Shown: positions 53,323 through 63,556, counted from the stretch's first letter. The stretch: DNA of 64,000 bases from Rhodopseudomonas sp. (GCF_013377015.1 NZ_JACABA010000002.1:62001-126000), one strand, 5' to 3'. The notes: generated by a model not told the origin, from the letters alone. Numbers and translations: made by a program.

Positions 53323-53772
53323 TCACCAGTGACCGGTGTTCGGCATCGACGACCACGGCTCCTGCGGCGGCAGCGCATCGCCCTTCTGCAGCAATTCGAT
53401 CGAATGCAGATCCGGCGAGCGGACGAACGCCATCTGGCCGTCGCGCGGCGGGCGGTTGATGGTGATGCCGAGCTTCATCAGCCGGTCGCAGGTGGCGTAA
53501 ATGTCGTCGACCTCATAGGCGAGGTGGCCGAAATAGCGGTCCTCGCCGTATTTCTCCTCGTCCCAATTGTAGGTCAGTTCGACCAGCGGCGCGCCGCGTC
53601 CCTTGACCTGCTTCAGCAGGGCCTCGTCCTCGGCGGCGCACAGAAACACCAGCGTGAATTTCGCCTTGTCGTTGTCGATGCGGCGAACTTCCTTGAGGCC
53701 GAGCGCATCGGCGTAGAATTTCAGCGCCGCGTCGAGATTGCGGACGCGCAGCATGGTGTGCAGATAACGCAT
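53323..53772 (-). CDS. gloA: Lactoylglutathione lyase (glyoxalase I)
   Basis: Converts the methylglyoxal-glutathione hemithioacetal to S-lactoylglutathione. 149 residues. Two vicinal-oxygen-chelate modules with metal ligands His5 (RYLHTMLRV), Glu in PLVELTYNW, His in FGHLAYEV and Glu in HSIELLQ. ATG 53772 follows GGGAGACAGG; the ATG at 53796 adds eight residues with no match. A short non-structured C-terminal tail follows the second Glu. Confidence 0.94.
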   Translation of the reverse strand: MRYLHTMLRVRNLDAALKFYADALGLKEVRRIDNDKAKFTLVFLCAAEDEALLKQVKGRGAPLVELTYNWDEEKYGEDRYFGHLAYEVDDIYATCDRLMKLGITINRPPRDGQMAFVRSPDLHSIELLQKGDALPPQEPWSSMPNTGHW

Positions 53773-53918
53773 GTTTCCTGTCTCCCTGACCGGCACGATC
53801 TGATTTTTCCGAGACGTGCCGGCGCGCTGAATAGCAGGAAAATTGGGCTTGGGGCAGGGCGAGGCTGCGGATGGCAGGCAAGGAATTTGGCTCTTGCCGT
53901 GGCGTTGCGCGCAACCGC

Positions 53919-54095
53919 TCAGTCGATCGGCTTGGATCGAAGGTGGCAGGGCATCTTGTCTTCGGCATCGGCATCGCGCCGGAAACTTTCGGCGTAACCC
54001 TCGAACTCGCGCATCATGTCCTGTGTGGACATGGTCTTCGAAATGCGCTCGGCCAGCACGGCCTGAGCTCTGAGATATTCACTCCATGGATTCAT
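53919..54095 (-). CDS. Short hypothetical protein
   Basis: 58 residues from ATG 54095 with GAGGAA upstream. Charged, mostly helical: [41 protein letters not shown]. No known domain. The ATG at 54125 would add ten residues. Isolated small gene; moderate support from ribosome-binding site and codon use. Confidence 0.5.
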   Translation of the reverse strand: MNPWSEYLRAQAVLAERISKTMSTQDMMREFEGYAESFRRDADAEDKMPCHLRSKPID

Positions 54096-54582
54096 GAACT
54101 GTTCCTCGCCCGCGACAGCAGGCACGGATCAAGCATCTCAGGGCGCGAGGGTTCCGGCTGCGTTGCGGCGTGGCTCGAGATCGCGCTCGATGATGCTTAA
54201 CGAAATCGAACGAACGGGTGCGGATTGGGCTCCAGGCCGAACGAAGGCCCGCTTCGTTGCGGCTGGCCTTGCATGGGACGCGACGGCACGCCGCATCGAC
54301 CACAGCCCCGACAACGAAAAAGAGCCCCGCCTTGGAGGGCAAAGGGCTCTTTTGGGAGGAGGTCTTCCGCAGAGGCGGCCAATATCGTCGCGTTGACGGC
54401 CGCGTGCAATTCAAGAAACTGTGGCTGCGTTTTTATGCAATCCGCCTTGGTCGAGACAATTTCGCTCGCAAAGTCGGCACGTCGGGTGCCATGCGGATTC
54501 CGTTACCGGTGATGCTTTGGTCGGTCTTGCGGCGCGCGCCTCAAACTGCGATGGCTCGCGTACAGTTTCGGGTCTTGAATCA
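54096..54582. other. Gene-poor stretch before the sirtuin gene
   Basis: About 490 bp with only weak overlapping open frames on both strands and no recognisable protein. It contains one strong terminator-like hairpin (54318-54353) with no evident gene feeding it, so an unannotated small RNA on either strand is possible. Confidence 0.4.
54318..54353. terminator. Orphan bidirectional terminator-like hairpin
   Basis: AAAAGAGCCC (54318-54327) pairs with GGGCTCTTTT (54344-54353), 10 bp with a 16-nt loop. The arms end in T-runs on both strands, which suits termination in either direction. No supported gene ends here. Confidence 0.65.
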
Positions 54583-55344
54583 ATGATCGCGCCGGATCTT
54601 CGCAGCGGGGTGAATCTGCTCGGTGACATGATCGCGCAGGCATCGGTGATCGTTCCCTTCACCGGGGCCGGGATCTCGACCGAATCAGGAATCCCGGATT
54701 TTCGCTCGCCGGGCGGGCTGTGGACCCGCAACCGGCCGATTCCCTTCGACGAATTCGTCGCCCGACAGGATGCCCGCGACGAGGCATGGCGACGGCGCTT
54801 CGCGATGGAGCCGACCTTCGCCGCAGCGCGCCCCGGACGCGGCCACCGCGCGCTGGCGTCGCTCTACAAGGCCGGCAAGATTCCGGCGATCGTCACCCAG
54901 AACATCGACAATCTGCACCAGGCCTCCGGCGTGGCCGGCGACCATGTGGTCGAACTACATGGTAACACCACTTACGCGCGCTGCATCGGTTGCGGCAAAC
55001 GCCATGAACTCGCCTGGGTCAAAGAATGGCTCGCGCGGACCGGCTACGCGCCGCATTGTACAGCGTGCGACGAACCGGTGAAGACCGCGACAATTTCGTT
55101 CGGGCAGGCGATGCCACAGGATGCGATGCGGCGGGCCACCGAACTGGCGCAGCAATGCGATCTATTTCTGGCGATCGGCTCATCGTTGGTGGTGTGGCCC
55201 GCGGCCGGGTTTCCGATGCTCGCCAAGGAGTGCGGTGCGAAGCTGGTGATCATCAACAACGAGCCCACCGAGCAGGACGAGATCGCCGATCTGGTGATCC
55301 GCTACGACATCGGCGAGACGCTGGGGCCGTTTGTCGGCAACTGA
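54583..55344 (+). CDS. NAD-dependent protein deacylase, sirtuin family
   Basis: 253 residues. FTGAGISTESGIPDFRSPGGLW and TQNIDNLH bind NAD; catalytic His is in VELHGNTT. Two zinc cysteine pairs are CIGC and CTAC. IGSSLVVWPAAGFP and INNEPTEQD complete the fold. Removes acyl groups from lysines such as that of acetyl-CoA synthetase (family knowledge). ATG 54583 has no obvious ribosome-binding site; the frame extends upstream to 54421 without similarity. Confidence 0.92.
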   Translation: MIAPDLRSGVNLLGDMIAQASVIVPFTGAGISTESGIPDFRSPGGLWTRNRPIPFDEFVARQDARDEAWRRRFAMEPTFAAARPGRGHRALASLYKAGKIPAIVTQNIDNLHQASGVAGDHVVELHGNTTYARCIGCGKRHELAWVKEWLARTGYAPHCTACDEPVKTATISFGQAMPQDAMRRATELAQQCDLFLAIGSSLVVWPAAGFPMLAKECGAKLVIINNEPTEQDEIADLVIRYDIGETLGPFVGN

Positions 55345-55654
55345 TCCTCGTATGATTCGCAGGTACTCAAGTCTGTTCATAGTTACAGAAGTGTTCGTTT
55401 TTTGTCTTTGCGACGCGGACGACGGTGTTATCTTTGCACATGAGATTCGCGGCGGCGCTATCCTGAGTTGTTTAGGGAAGGACCCGCTAGACGCCGTTGT
55501 CACACCGACAGCGGGTTGTAATTGATGTGTGGGGTCCGGGTTCATGGGGTCGGACGGGTTTGAGTCCAAAAGGCCGGGCGCACTGCCATTGAGCGGCACC
55601 GGTATAGCTAGGCACGGGGCCGGCGAATTTTCGGGAAGCCCTGATCGCGACAGC
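55345..55654. other. AT-richer leader upstream of the double cold-shock gene
   Basis: 310 bp. More AT-rich than its surroundings (for example GTTCGTTTTTTGTCTTTG near 55391). Likely promoter plus a long 5' UTR for the cold-shock gene, which would fit family behaviour, but no cold-box motif or clean -35/-10 could be fixed by eye. Confidence 0.35.
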
Positions 55655-56209
55655 ATGGCTGACCCGTTCGCCGGGCTCGGCGATGCTGCGGCCAACCTGG
55701 TGGAAATCAGCGGCATCATCAAATGGTTCGACGCCTCAAAGGGCTATGGCTTCATCGTGCCGGACAATGGCTGGCCCGACGTCTTGCTGCATGTCACGGT
55801 GCTGCGGCGCGACGGCTATCAGACGGCCTATGAGGGCGCCCGGCTGGTGGTCGAGTGCGTTCAGCGCGCCAAGGGCTATCAGGCTTTCCGGATCGTTTCG
55901 ATGGATGAGTCCACCGCGATCCACCCGGCGCAAATGTTGCCGCCACGCACCCATGTCAACATCACGCCGACCAGCGGCCTCGAACGGGCGCAGGTGAAGT
56001 GGTTCAACCGTCTGCGCGGATTCGGCTTTCTGACTTGCGGCGAGGGCACGCCGGACATCTTCGTGCACATGGAAACGCTGCGCCGCTACGGCATGACCGA
56101 GTTGCGGCCCGGCCAGTTCGTGCTGGTCCGGTTCGGACCCGGCTCCAAGGGGATGATGGCGGCCGAGATTCAGCCGGAAGCCGGCGCGCCCGGGTTGTCG
56201 TCGCACTAG
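55655..56209 (+). CDS. Protein with two cold-shock domains
   Basis: 184 residues from ATG 55655. Two CspA-like domains: one at about 18-85 (GIIKWFDASKGYGFIVPDNGWPDVLLH) and one at about 108-172 (AQVKWFNRLRGFGFLTCGEGTPDIFVH); RNP1-like KGYGFI and RGFGFL bind single-stranded RNA/DNA. Tandem domains are characteristic of an alphaproteobacterial subgroup. Start uncertain: the frame is open to 55529 and no strong ribosome-binding site marks 55655. Confidence 0.88.
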   Translation: MADPFAGLGDAAANLVEISGIIKWFDASKGYGFIVPDNGWPDVLLHVTVLRRDGYQTAYEGARLVVECVQRAKGYQAFRIVSMDESTAIHPAQMLPPRTHVNITPTSGLERAQVKWFNRLRGFGFLTCGEGTPDIFVHMETLRRYGMTELRPGQFVLVRFGPGSKGMMAAEIQPEAGAPGLSSH

Positions 56210-56404
56210 CCCCGTCGTGCGGGATGGTGCCGTGGCCATCGTTGCTGGAGTGAGCAATTTTGCTCATCGCGTTTTTGTGAATCCTGCCGTAACGCTCAGC
56301 TCGAAATCGCCGGATTAGCCCATGCCGAAGGTCTGGCCTTTGCCACGATCCTCAGGCAAAGATTTCACTATGCATGGTTTGTGGCTAACGGACGGGTTGA
56401 TTTG

Positions 56405-56890
56405 ATGCGGAGCCGTGGAGTTTTGCGTGCCGGCCGGGGGCTTCTATGGGCAGCGCTGGCAGCGACGATGTTGGTTCTCGCCATTGCCGGAAACGGTGCC
56501 CGCGCCGCCGATATCCAGACGCTGGAGATCGTCACCAAGTCCGGGGTGCAGATCTTCTCGGTCGAAATGGCGACCACCGAACAGGAAAAAGAGACCGGTC
56601 TGATGTACCGTAAGGAGCTTGCCGACGGTCACGGCATGCTGTTCGATTTCAGCCCGGAGCAGCCGGTGACGATGTGGATGAAGAACACCTTCATCCCGCT
56701 CGACATGATCTTCATCCGCGCCGATGGCCGGATCTCGCGGATCGCGGAGGACACCGTCCCGCAATCGCTGAAAACCATTCCGTCGGGGCCGCCGGCTAAG
56801 GGCGTGCTCGAGGTGATCGCCGGCACCGCCAGGAAATACGGCATCGTGCCTGGCGACCGGGTCGCGCATCCCTTGTTCAACGGCCGCTGA
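56405..56890 (+). CDS. DUF192 family secreted protein
   Basis: 161 residues with a signal peptide (about 1-35, ending GNGARA). The DUF192 signature follows: VEMATTEQEKETGLMYRKELADGHGMLFDF, then VTMWMKNTFIPLDMIFI and KGVLEVIAGTARKYGIVPGDRV. Periplasmic small beta-barrel, function unknown. ATG 56405; a GTG at 56381 is in frame. It sits between the cold-shock gene and tRNA-Pro. Confidence 0.85.
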   Translation: MRSRGVLRAGRGLLWAALAATMLVLAIAGNGARAADIQTLEIVTKSGVQIFSVEMATTEQEKETGLMYRKELADGHGMLFDFSPEQPVTMWMKNTFIPLDMIFIRADGRISRIAEDTVPQSLKTIPSGPPAKGVLEVIAGTARKYGIVPGDRVAHPLFNGR

Positions 56891-56971
56891 TTGAACGGGT
56901 GTCGAAACCGCGGCTTGCTGGGGGAGACTTAAGCGTGTATCGACAACGCTCCCAGCGACACGTCAAGACAT

Positions 56972-57048
56972 CGGGGTATAGCGCAGCCTGGTAGCGCGGC
57001 AGTTTTGGGTACTGCAGGTCCAAGGTTCGAATCCTTGTGCCCCGACCA
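56972..57048 (+). tRNA. tRNA-Pro (anticodon UGG)
   Basis: 77 nt with encoded CCA. Acceptor CGGGGTA/TGCCCCG, anticodon arm GCAGT-TTTGGGT-ACTGC with anticodon TGG, T-arm CAAGG-TTCGAAT-CCTTG. No duplicated 3' end nearby, so not an integration site here. Confidence 0.97.
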
Positions 57049-57095
57049 TCACCGCCCGTGGCGCTGCCGCCGTGCCTGGTCCCGATCGCATCGCC

Positions 57096-58274
57096 TCAGG
57101 ACTGCCTGACCCCGATCCGTTCTGGCGCCGGCTCGGGCTTCTTCACCGGCTTCGGCGGCGGCTTGTCCTGCCGCTTCGACCAGGAGATGTAGTAGGCCAC
57201 CAGCGTCATGATCGCGATTCCGGTGACGCTGACGAACACCTGCGCCGCTAGCGAGCCCGAACTCATCATCAGTTCGAAATGGCCGACGAACGACAGAAAC
57301 ACGCCGACGCAGAACACCGCGAGCGATTGCTGGCCGCATTTGATCACCGGATCGAACCCTCGCCACTCCAATCCCGGCCATTCCTTCGGCACGAACCGGA
57401 TCACCATCACGACGATCACGGCGAAGTGCAGGAAGCGGTACGGCGGCAGATTGGTCTTTTCGTTGGGATTGAAGACGTCGAACAGCCAGGACGGAAACAT
57501 CTCGCCGAACGCCGGGAACCGGCCCGCCATGGTCATTATCAGGGCGAACACCAGATAGAAGAGGCAGAACCACAAGGTGATCGGCGAATTGATGATCGCT
57601 CGCGACTTCACCGCGCCGCCGAGCGCGCACCAGGCGCCGAACACGAACAGCAGCTGCCAGCAGAACGGATTGAAGTACCAGCTGCCGGAGGGATAGCCGG
57701 CGAGATTCCAGTCGAAAAACCGCGCGGCGAAATACAGTCCCAGCGACGCCAGCATGGTGAAGCCGGGCCGGCGCAGCATGAACCACAGCACCGGCGGAAA
57801 CAGCCCCATCAGCACGATATAGAGCGGCAGCACGTCGAGATTGAGCGGCTTGAACTTCAGCAGCAATCCCTGGCGCAGCGTTTCGATCGGATTGTCGACC
57901 AGACCGGCGACGTTGAATTCATGGATGATGTCCGGGTCGCTGTAGCGTTGCGCGACGTAACCGATCGACACAATGTAGATCACGAACAGGATGATATGGG
58001 CGACATAGAGCTGCCAGACCCGCTTGGTCAGCCTCGTCGCGCCGACGATGAAGCCGCGCTCCAGCATCATCTTGGCGTAGACGAACGACGCGGTGTAGCC
58101 GGAGATGAAGACGAACAGGTCGGCGGCGTCGGAAAAGCCGTAGTTTCGGGTGGTGATCCAGTTCACCACATTGTCCGGGATATGATCCAGAAAGATCGCC
58201 CAGTTGGCGATCCCGCGAAACAGGTCGAGCCGGAGGTCGCGTCCCTTGGAGGGGAGGATGGCCTGAATTTCCAT
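57096..58274 (-). CDS. opgC: OpgC family membrane protein
   Basis: 392 residues, about ten transmembrane helices. RDLRLDLFRGIANWAIFLDHIPDN at the start and FSDAADLFVFISGYTASFVYAKMM are the OpgC signature (acyltransferase-3-like). In E. coli and Rhodobacter OpgC succinylates periplasmic glucans. The C-terminus is a Pro/Lys-rich cytoplasmic tail. OpgG/OpgH are not in the window, so the actual acceptor is uncertain. Confidence 0.88.
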   Translation of the reverse strand: MEIQAILPSKGRDLRLDLFRGIANWAIFLDHIPDNVVNWITTRNYGFSDAADLFVFISGYTASFVYAKMMLERGFIVGATRLTKRVWQLYVAHIILFVIYIVSIGYVAQRYSDPDIIHEFNVAGLVDNPIETLRQGLLLKFKPLNLDVLPLYIVLMGLFPPVLWFMLRRPGFTMLASLGLYFAARFFDWNLAGYPSGSWYFNPFCWQLLFVFGAWCALGGAVKSRAIINSPITLWFCLFYLVFALIMTMAGRFPAFGEMFPSWLFDVFNPNEKTNLPPYRFLHFAVIVVMVIRFVPKEWPGLEWRGFDPVIKCGQQSLAVFCVGVFLSFVGHFELMMSSGSLAAQVFVSVTGIAIMTLVAYYISWSKRQDKPPPKPVKKPEPAPERIGVRQS

Positions 58275-58485
58275 GGGATCCGTTGGTCCGTGGGTTGGCC
58301 GGAGACCGGCGTCGGCCGGCGTTCGGTCGCGATTGTCACGACGCTATAGACGGAATATACCAAACTCGGAAACGAAACTGCTCGGCGCCGGAATCACAAA
58401 AACATCCTGACAGATCACGATATAATATGCCTGCCGTTTTCGCCAAACCGCCGCAATGTCGCATCGTCAACAGGCTCATCATTCC

Positions 58486-58791
58486 ATGACCGCACGGATC
58501 TTCAAGCCCGCCAAGAACGCCATGCAATCCGGCACCGCCAAGACCAGGGAATGGCAGCTCGACTATGAGCCGGAGCAGCCACGAGTGATTGAGCCGCTGA
58601 TGGGCTGGACCTCGTCCGGCGACATGCGCCAGCAGCTGACGCTGCGCTTCCACACGCGGGAAGATGCGGTCGCCTACTGCGAGCGCGAAGGCATTCCCTA
58701 TCAGGTGATTGAGCCAAAGGTGCCGGTGCGTCGCCGAGCAGCCTATTCGGACAATTTTGCGTTCCGTCGCGACGAGCCGTGGACCCACTAG
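58486..58791 (+). CDS. NADH dehydrogenase accessory subunit (NDUFS4-like)
   Basis: 101 residues. ARIFKPAKNAMQSG, REWQLDYEP, MGWTSSGDMRQQLTLRFHTREDAVAYCEREGIPYQV and the C-terminal YSDNFAFRRDEPWTH match the complex I NDUFS4/18-kDa family, an alphaproteobacterial accessory subunit inherited by mitochondria. Located at the peripheral arm. ATG 58486; the 58456 start is in frame. Not adjacent to the nuo operon. Confidence 0.92.
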   Translation: MTARIFKPAKNAMQSGTAKTREWQLDYEPEQPRVIEPLMGWTSSGDMRQQLTLRFHTREDAVAYCEREGIPYQVIEPKVPVRRRAAYSDNFAFRRDEPWTH

Positions 58792-59004
58792 GCTTGAACC
58801 CGCTGGGCTTGGTCCGACCGGTCCTGGCTTCGTCGGTGTCGGCTGACTGACCGCCGTCCTGATCCGGTCGACGCCTTAGCGCAAGCCGGTTTCCGTCTCG
58901 CAGCCGCAATCTGAGATTTCGCCAAGTCAGGTTGCCTCCGACCGCCGCGCAGTGTCACCATTGGCCAATTGCTGCAACGCTGCAGCGCAAAAGACCGGAC
59001 AGCC

Positions 59005-60609
59005 ATGTCGCTCCATTCCATCATCGATCCCGGCTCCACCGAATTTGCCCGCAACGCCGAGGCGATGCGCGGGCTGGTCGCCGAATTGCGCGACAAGCTC
59101 GGCAGCGTCGCCGGCGCCGGCGGCGAGGTCTCTCGCGCCCGACATACTTCGCGCGGCAAGATGCTGGCGCGCGATCGCGTCGATCTGCTGACCGATCCCG
59201 GTACCGCGTTCCTGGAATTGTCGCCGCTGGCGGCGCATGGCCTGTACGGCGGTGACGTGCATTCGGCCAGCGTCGTCACCGGGATCGGCCGGGTCTCGGG
59301 CCGCGAGTGCATGATCGTCGCCAACGATGCCACCATCAAGGGCGGCACCTATTATCCGATGACGGTGAAGAAGCATCTGCGGGCGCAGGACATCGCACGG
59401 CAGAACAATCTGCCCTGCATCTACATGGTCGATTCGGGCGGTGCCTTCCTGCCGCAGCAGGACGAGATCTTTCCCGACGAACGGCATTTCGGCCGGATCT
59501 TCTACAACCAGGCGCAGATGTCGGCACTCGGGATTCCGCAGATCGCGATCGTGATGGGCTCCTGTACCGCCGGCGGCGCCTATGTGCCGGCGATGTCGGA
59601 CGAGAGCATCATCGTGCGCAATCAGGGCACCATCTTCCTCGGCGGACCGCCGCTGGTAAAGGCCGCCACCGGCGAGGTGGTGACAGCCGAGGAACTCGGC
59701 GGCGCCGACGTGCATTCGCGGCAATCCGGCGTCACCGACCATTATGCGCAGAACGACGCCCACGCCATCGGCATTGCCCGCAAGATCGTCGCCACGCTGA
59801 AGCAGCCGGCCCGCGCCGCGCTGAACATGCGCGAGCCGCGCGAGCCGCTGTATCCGGCCGAGCAGCTCTACGGCATCGTGCCGGCCGAGGCGCGCAAACC
59901 GTTCGACGTCCGCGACATCATCGCCCGCGTGGTCGACGGCTCGGAATTCGACGAGTTCAAGAAGCTGTATGGCCAGACCCTGATCTGCGGCTTCGCCCAT
60001 ATCTGGGGCTACCCCGTCGGGATCATCGCCAACAACGGCATCCTGTTCAGCGAAAGCTCGCTGAAGGGCGCGCATTTCATCGAGCTGTGCTGCCAGCGCA
60101 ATATTCCGCTGGTGTTCCTGCAGAACATCACCGGCTTCATGGTCGGCAAGAAGTATGAAGCGGGCGGGATCGCCCGCGACGGCGCCAAGCTGGTGACGGC
60201 GGTGGCCACCGCCAACGTGCCGAAATTCACGATCGTGATCGGCGGCTCCTATGGCGCCGGCAATTACGGCATGTGCGGCCGCGCCTACAGTCCGCGATTC
60301 CTCTGGATGTGGCCGAATGCGCGGATCTCGGTGATGGGCGGCGAGCAGGCCGCGATGGTGCTGAGCAGCCTGCGGCGCGACAATATCGAGGCCAAGGGCG
60401 GCAGCTGGTCGACCGAGGAGGAGGAGGCGTTCCGCGCGCCCACCCGCGAGCAGTTCGAGACCCAGGGCAGTCCGTATTACGCCACGGCGCGGCTGTGGGA
60501 CGACGGCGTGATCGATCCCGCCGATACGCGGCTGGTGCTCGGCCTCGGCCTGTCGGCCTCGGCCAACGCGCCGATCGAGCCGACGAAGTTCGGCCTGTTC
60601 AGGATGTGA
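59005..60609 (+). CDS. Methylcrotonyl-CoA carboxylase, carboxyltransferase (beta) subunit
   Basis: Transfers CO2 from biotin to 3-methylcrotonyl-CoA in leucine breakdown. 534 residues. [25 protein letters not shown]-type start of the acyl-CoA site, [34 protein letters not shown] and [16 protein letters not shown] are MCC beta signatures, as opposed to propionyl-CoA carboxylase. The gene overlaps the alpha-subunit start (TGATG) and is followed by HMG-CoA lyase, supporting the leucine route. Confidence 0.92.
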   Translation: MSLHSIIDPGSTEFARNAEAMRGLVAELRDKLGSVAGAGGEVSRARHTSRGKMLARDRVDLLTDPGTAFLELSPLAAHGLYGGDVHSASVVTGIGRVSGRECMIVANDATIKGGTYYPMTVKKHLRAQDIARQNNLPCIYMVDSGGAFLPQQDEIFPDERHFGRIFYNQAQMSALGIPQIAIVMGSCTAGGAYVPAMSDESIIVRNQGTIFLGGPPLVKAATGEVVTAEELGGADVHSRQSGVTDHYAQNDAHAIGIARKIVATLKQPARAALNMREPREPLYPAEQLYGIVPAEARKPFDVRDIIARVVDGSEFDEFKKLYGQTLICGFAHIWGYPVGIIANNGILFSESSLKGAHFIELCCQRNIPLVFLQNITGFMVGKKYEAGGIARDGAKLVTAVATANVPKFTIVIGGSYGAGNYGMCGRAYSPRFLWMWPNARISVMGGEQAAMVLSSLRRDNIEAKGGSWSTEEEEAFRAPTREQFETQGSPYYATARLWDDGVIDPADTRLVLGLGLSASANAPIEPTKFGLFRM

Positions 60610-62624
60610 TGATGGCACCGTCTGCACTTTATCGGCGATTCCGTACCCTGCTGATCGCCAACCGCGGCGAGATCGCCTGCCGGGTGATCCGCTCCGCCCG
60701 CGCCATGGGGCTGCGCACCGTCGCGGTCTATTCCGAGGCCGACCGCGACGCGCTGCATGTCGGGCTGGCCGACGAGGCGGTGCTGATCGGCCCGGCGCGC
60801 GCCCGCGATTCCTATCTCAACATCGAGCGCATCATCGCGGCGGCCAAGCAGAGCGGCGCCGAAGCGATCCATCCCGGCTACGGCTTTCTGTCGGAGAGCG
60901 CCGAATTCGCCCAGGCCTGCGCCGACGCCGGCATCGTGTTCGTCGGTCCGACCGCGGCGATGATCACCGCGATGGGCTCGAAATCCGGCTCCAAGGAGTT
61001 GATGGAGAAGGCCGGCGTGCCGCTGGTGCCGGGCTTCCACGGCGAGGCGCAGGACGAGACGACGCTGGCGGCAGCGGCCGACAAGATCGGCTTTCCGGTA
61101 CTGGTGAAGGCCTCGGCCGGCGGCGGCGGCCGCGGCATGCGGATCGTGCGTTCGGCCGGCGAATTGGCTGCGGCGATCGTCAGCGCCAAGCGCGAGGCCA
61201 AGGCGGCGTTCGGCGACGATCGCATGCTGATCGAGAAATTCGTGCAGAACCCGCGCCATATCGAGGTGCAGATCGTCGGCGACAGCCACGGCAATCTGCT
61301 GTCGCTGTTTGAGCGCGAATGCACCCTGCAGCGCCGGCACCAGAAGGTGATCGAGGAAGCGCCGTCGCCGACACTCAATGCGGCGCAGCGGGAGACGGTG
61401 TGCGCCGCCGCGCGCAAGGCGGCCGGAGCGGTGAACTATGTCGGCGCCGGCACCATCGAATTTGTCTCCGACGGCAAGGACGTGTTCTTCATCGAGATGA
61501 ACACGCGGCTGCAGGTCGAGCATCCGGTCACCGAACTGATCACCGGGATCGATCTGGTCGAATGGCAGTTGCGGGTGGCATTCGGCGAGAAACTACCGCT
61601 GAAGCAGGACCAGATCACGCTGAATGGCCACGCCATCGAAGCGAGGGTCTATGCGGAAAATCCTCACAAGAATTTCATGCCGTCGGTCGGCGCGATCAAG
61701 ACCTGGCGGACGCCGCCGGAAACCAACGGCTTGCGGATCGACGCCGGCTACCGGACCGGCGACGCGGTGTCCCCCTATTACGATGCGATGCTCGCCAAGG
61801 TGATCGCCTGGGCGCCGACCCGCGACGCCGCGATCGACCGGCTCAACCGCGGGTTGGAAGACACCGACGTTCGCGGCGTCACCACCAATCTGCCGTTTCT
61901 GTCGGCGCTGATCACCCATCCGCAGGTGCGCGCCAACAATATCGATACCAGCTTCATTGAACGCGAGTTGAAGGCGCTGACGCCGGCGGCGCCGATCGCC
62001 AGCGATCTCGAACTGTGCGGCGCGGTCGCGGCGATCCTACAGGCGGAAGCCGAGGCGGCGCGGGCGGACGCGCATTCGCCGTGGCGCAGCTCGGGTTGGA
62101 TGCCGGTCGGCCGCCGCAAGCGCGTATTCGTGTTCCGGCGCGGCCAGGGCGCCGACCATGTCGACACCCGGGTGACGCTGCATTATGGCGGTGGGCCATC
62201 GACGCTGACCATCGGCGAGCGCGAACTGGCATTCGAATCCGCCGCGAGCGGCGCAGGCCTCGACATCACGCTCGACGGCGCGCGCTCGCATGTGGTGGCC
62301 GTCATCGAGGGCCATGAACTCTATCTGCGGACCCGCAATGGCCGCTTCGACCTGCATTGGGTCGATCCGTTCGGCGGCGAGGACGAGGAGCAGGTCGGCG
62401 AGGACAAGATCGTGGCGCCGCTGCCCGGCACCGTGGTGGCGCTGCTGGCCGAGCAGGGCGCGCATCTGGCGAAGGGCGCGGCGATCCTGACGCTCGAAGT
62501 CATGAAGATGGAGCAGACCCTGCGGGCGCCGTTCGCCGGCGTGCTGAAGGCGTTGAAATGCAAGGTCGGCGACATCGTCCAGGAAGGCGTCGAACTTGCC
62601 GAGATCGAACCCGACGCCGCGTGA
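60609..62624 (+). CDS. Methylcrotonyl-CoA carboxylase, biotin (alpha) subunit
   Basis: 671 residues: biotin carboxylase domain (LLIANRGEIACRVIRSARA, GGGGRGMR, RDCSLQRRHQK-type ERECTLQRRHQKVIEE, EMNTRLQVEHPVTE), a linker, and a biotinyl domain whose lysine is in EVMKMEQT near residue 630. Start ATG 60609 overlaps the beta-subunit stop; a second ATG follows immediately. With the beta subunit it forms the carboxylase. Confidence 0.93.
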   Translation: MMAPSALYRRFRTLLIANRGEIACRVIRSARAMGLRTVAVYSEADRDALHVGLADEAVLIGPARARDSYLNIERIIAAAKQSGAEAIHPGYGFLSESAEFAQACADAGIVFVGPTAAMITAMGSKSGSKELMEKAGVPLVPGFHGEAQDETTLAAAADKIGFPVLVKASAGGGGRGMRIVRSAGELAAAIVSAKREAKAAFGDDRMLIEKFVQNPRHIEVQIVGDSHGNLLSLFERECTLQRRHQKVIEEAPSPTLNAAQRETVCAAARKAAGAVNYVGAGTIEFVSDGKDVFFIEMNTRLQVEHPVTELITGIDLVEWQLRVAFGEKLPLKQDQITLNGHAIEARVYAENPHKNFMPSVGAIKTWRTPPETNGLRIDAGYRTGDAVSPYYDAMLAKVIAWAPTRDAAIDRLNRGLEDTDVRGVTTNLPFLSALITHPQVRANNIDTSFIERELKALTPAAPIASDLELCGAVAAILQAEAEAARADAHSPWRSSGWMPVGRRKRVFVFRRGQGADHVDTRVTLHYGGGPSTLTIGERELAFESAASGAGLDITLDGARSHVVAVIEGHELYLRTRNGRFDLHWVDPFGGEDEEQVGEDKIVAPLPGTVVALLAEQGAHLAKGAAILTLEVMKMEQTLRAPFAGVLKALKCKVGDIVQEGVELAEIEPDAA

Positions 62625-62630
62625 GGCCAC

Positions 62631-63536
62631 ATGAGCGAGACCGTCCGCATCGTCGAGGTCGGCCCGCGCGACGGGCTGCAGAACGAAAAGACCGCGGTCA
62701 GCGTCGCGGACCGGATCGCCTTCATTGAAGCGCTGCTCGGCGCCGGCTTGCATACCGTCGAGGTCGGCGCCTTCGTGTCGCCGAAGGCGATTCCGCAGAT
62801 GGTCGGTTCCGCCGAGGTGCTGCGCGCGGTCGGCGGGCGCGATGGCGAATTCCACGTGCTGGTGCCGAACGAAAAGGGCTATGAGGCCGCGCGCGACGCC
62901 GGGGCCCAAGTCATCGCGGTGTTCGCCTCGGCGTCGGAAGGGTTTTCCCGCGCCAATATCAATTGCTCGGTCGCGGAATCGATCGAGCGCTTCAAGCCGG
63001 TGATCGCCCGCGCTACTGCTGACGGCATCAAGGTCCGCGGCTACGTCTCCTGCGTGCTCGGCTGCCCGTTCGACGGCGAGGTCGATCCGCAGGCGGTGGT
63101 CGACGTCACCACCATGCTGTGGGACCTCGGCTGCTACGAGGTGTCATTGGGCGACACCATCGGCGTCGGCACGCCGAATAAGGTGCGGGCGTTGCTCCGG
63201 GCCTGCGCCGAGGCGGTGCCGATGCAGTCGCTGGCGATGCATTTCCACGACACCTACGGCCAGGCGCTGGCCAACCTTTATGCCGGCCTCGAAGAGGGCG
63301 CCCGCGTGATCGACAGCGCCGCCGGCGGGCTCGGCGGCTGTCCCTATGCGCCCGGCGCCACCGGAAATGTCGCCACCGAGGACGTGATCTACATGCTGGA
63401 AGGCATGGGGATCAAAACCGGCGTTGACATGCAAAAGCTGGTGGCCGCGACGAATGACATCGCCGGTCTGCTTGGCCGACCGCCGGTCAGCCGGGTGGCG
63501 TCGGCGCTCAATGCGAAGCGGCGGGCGGCAAAGTAG
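62631..63536 (+). CDS. mvaB: Hydroxymethylglutaryl-CoA lyase
   Basis: Splits HMG-CoA into acetyl-CoA and acetoacetate, the last step of leucine degradation. 301 residues. EVGPRDGLQNEK binds the metal/substrate, HFHDTYGQALAN supplies metal ligands, and the catalytic cysteine is in GGLGGCPYAPGATGN. It lies 6 bp after the carboxylase alpha gene. Acetoacetate produced could feed the bdhA/adc pair encoded 25 kb upstream. Confidence 0.95.
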   Translation: MSETVRIVEVGPRDGLQNEKTAVSVADRIAFIEALLGAGLHTVEVGAFVSPKAIPQMVGSAEVLRAVGGRDGEFHVLVPNEKGYEAARDAGAQVIAVFASASEGFSRANINCSVAESIERFKPVIARATADGIKVRGYVSCVLGCPFDGEVDPQAVVDVTTMLWDLGCYEVSLGDTIGVGTPNKVRALLRACAEAVPMQSLAMHFHDTYGQALANLYAGLEEGARVIDSAAGGLGGCPYAPGATGNVATEDVIYMLEGMGIKTGVDMQKLVAATNDIAGLLGRPPVSRVASALNAKRRAAK

Positions 63537-63556
63537 CGCGCACGTCAGGCGTCGGC

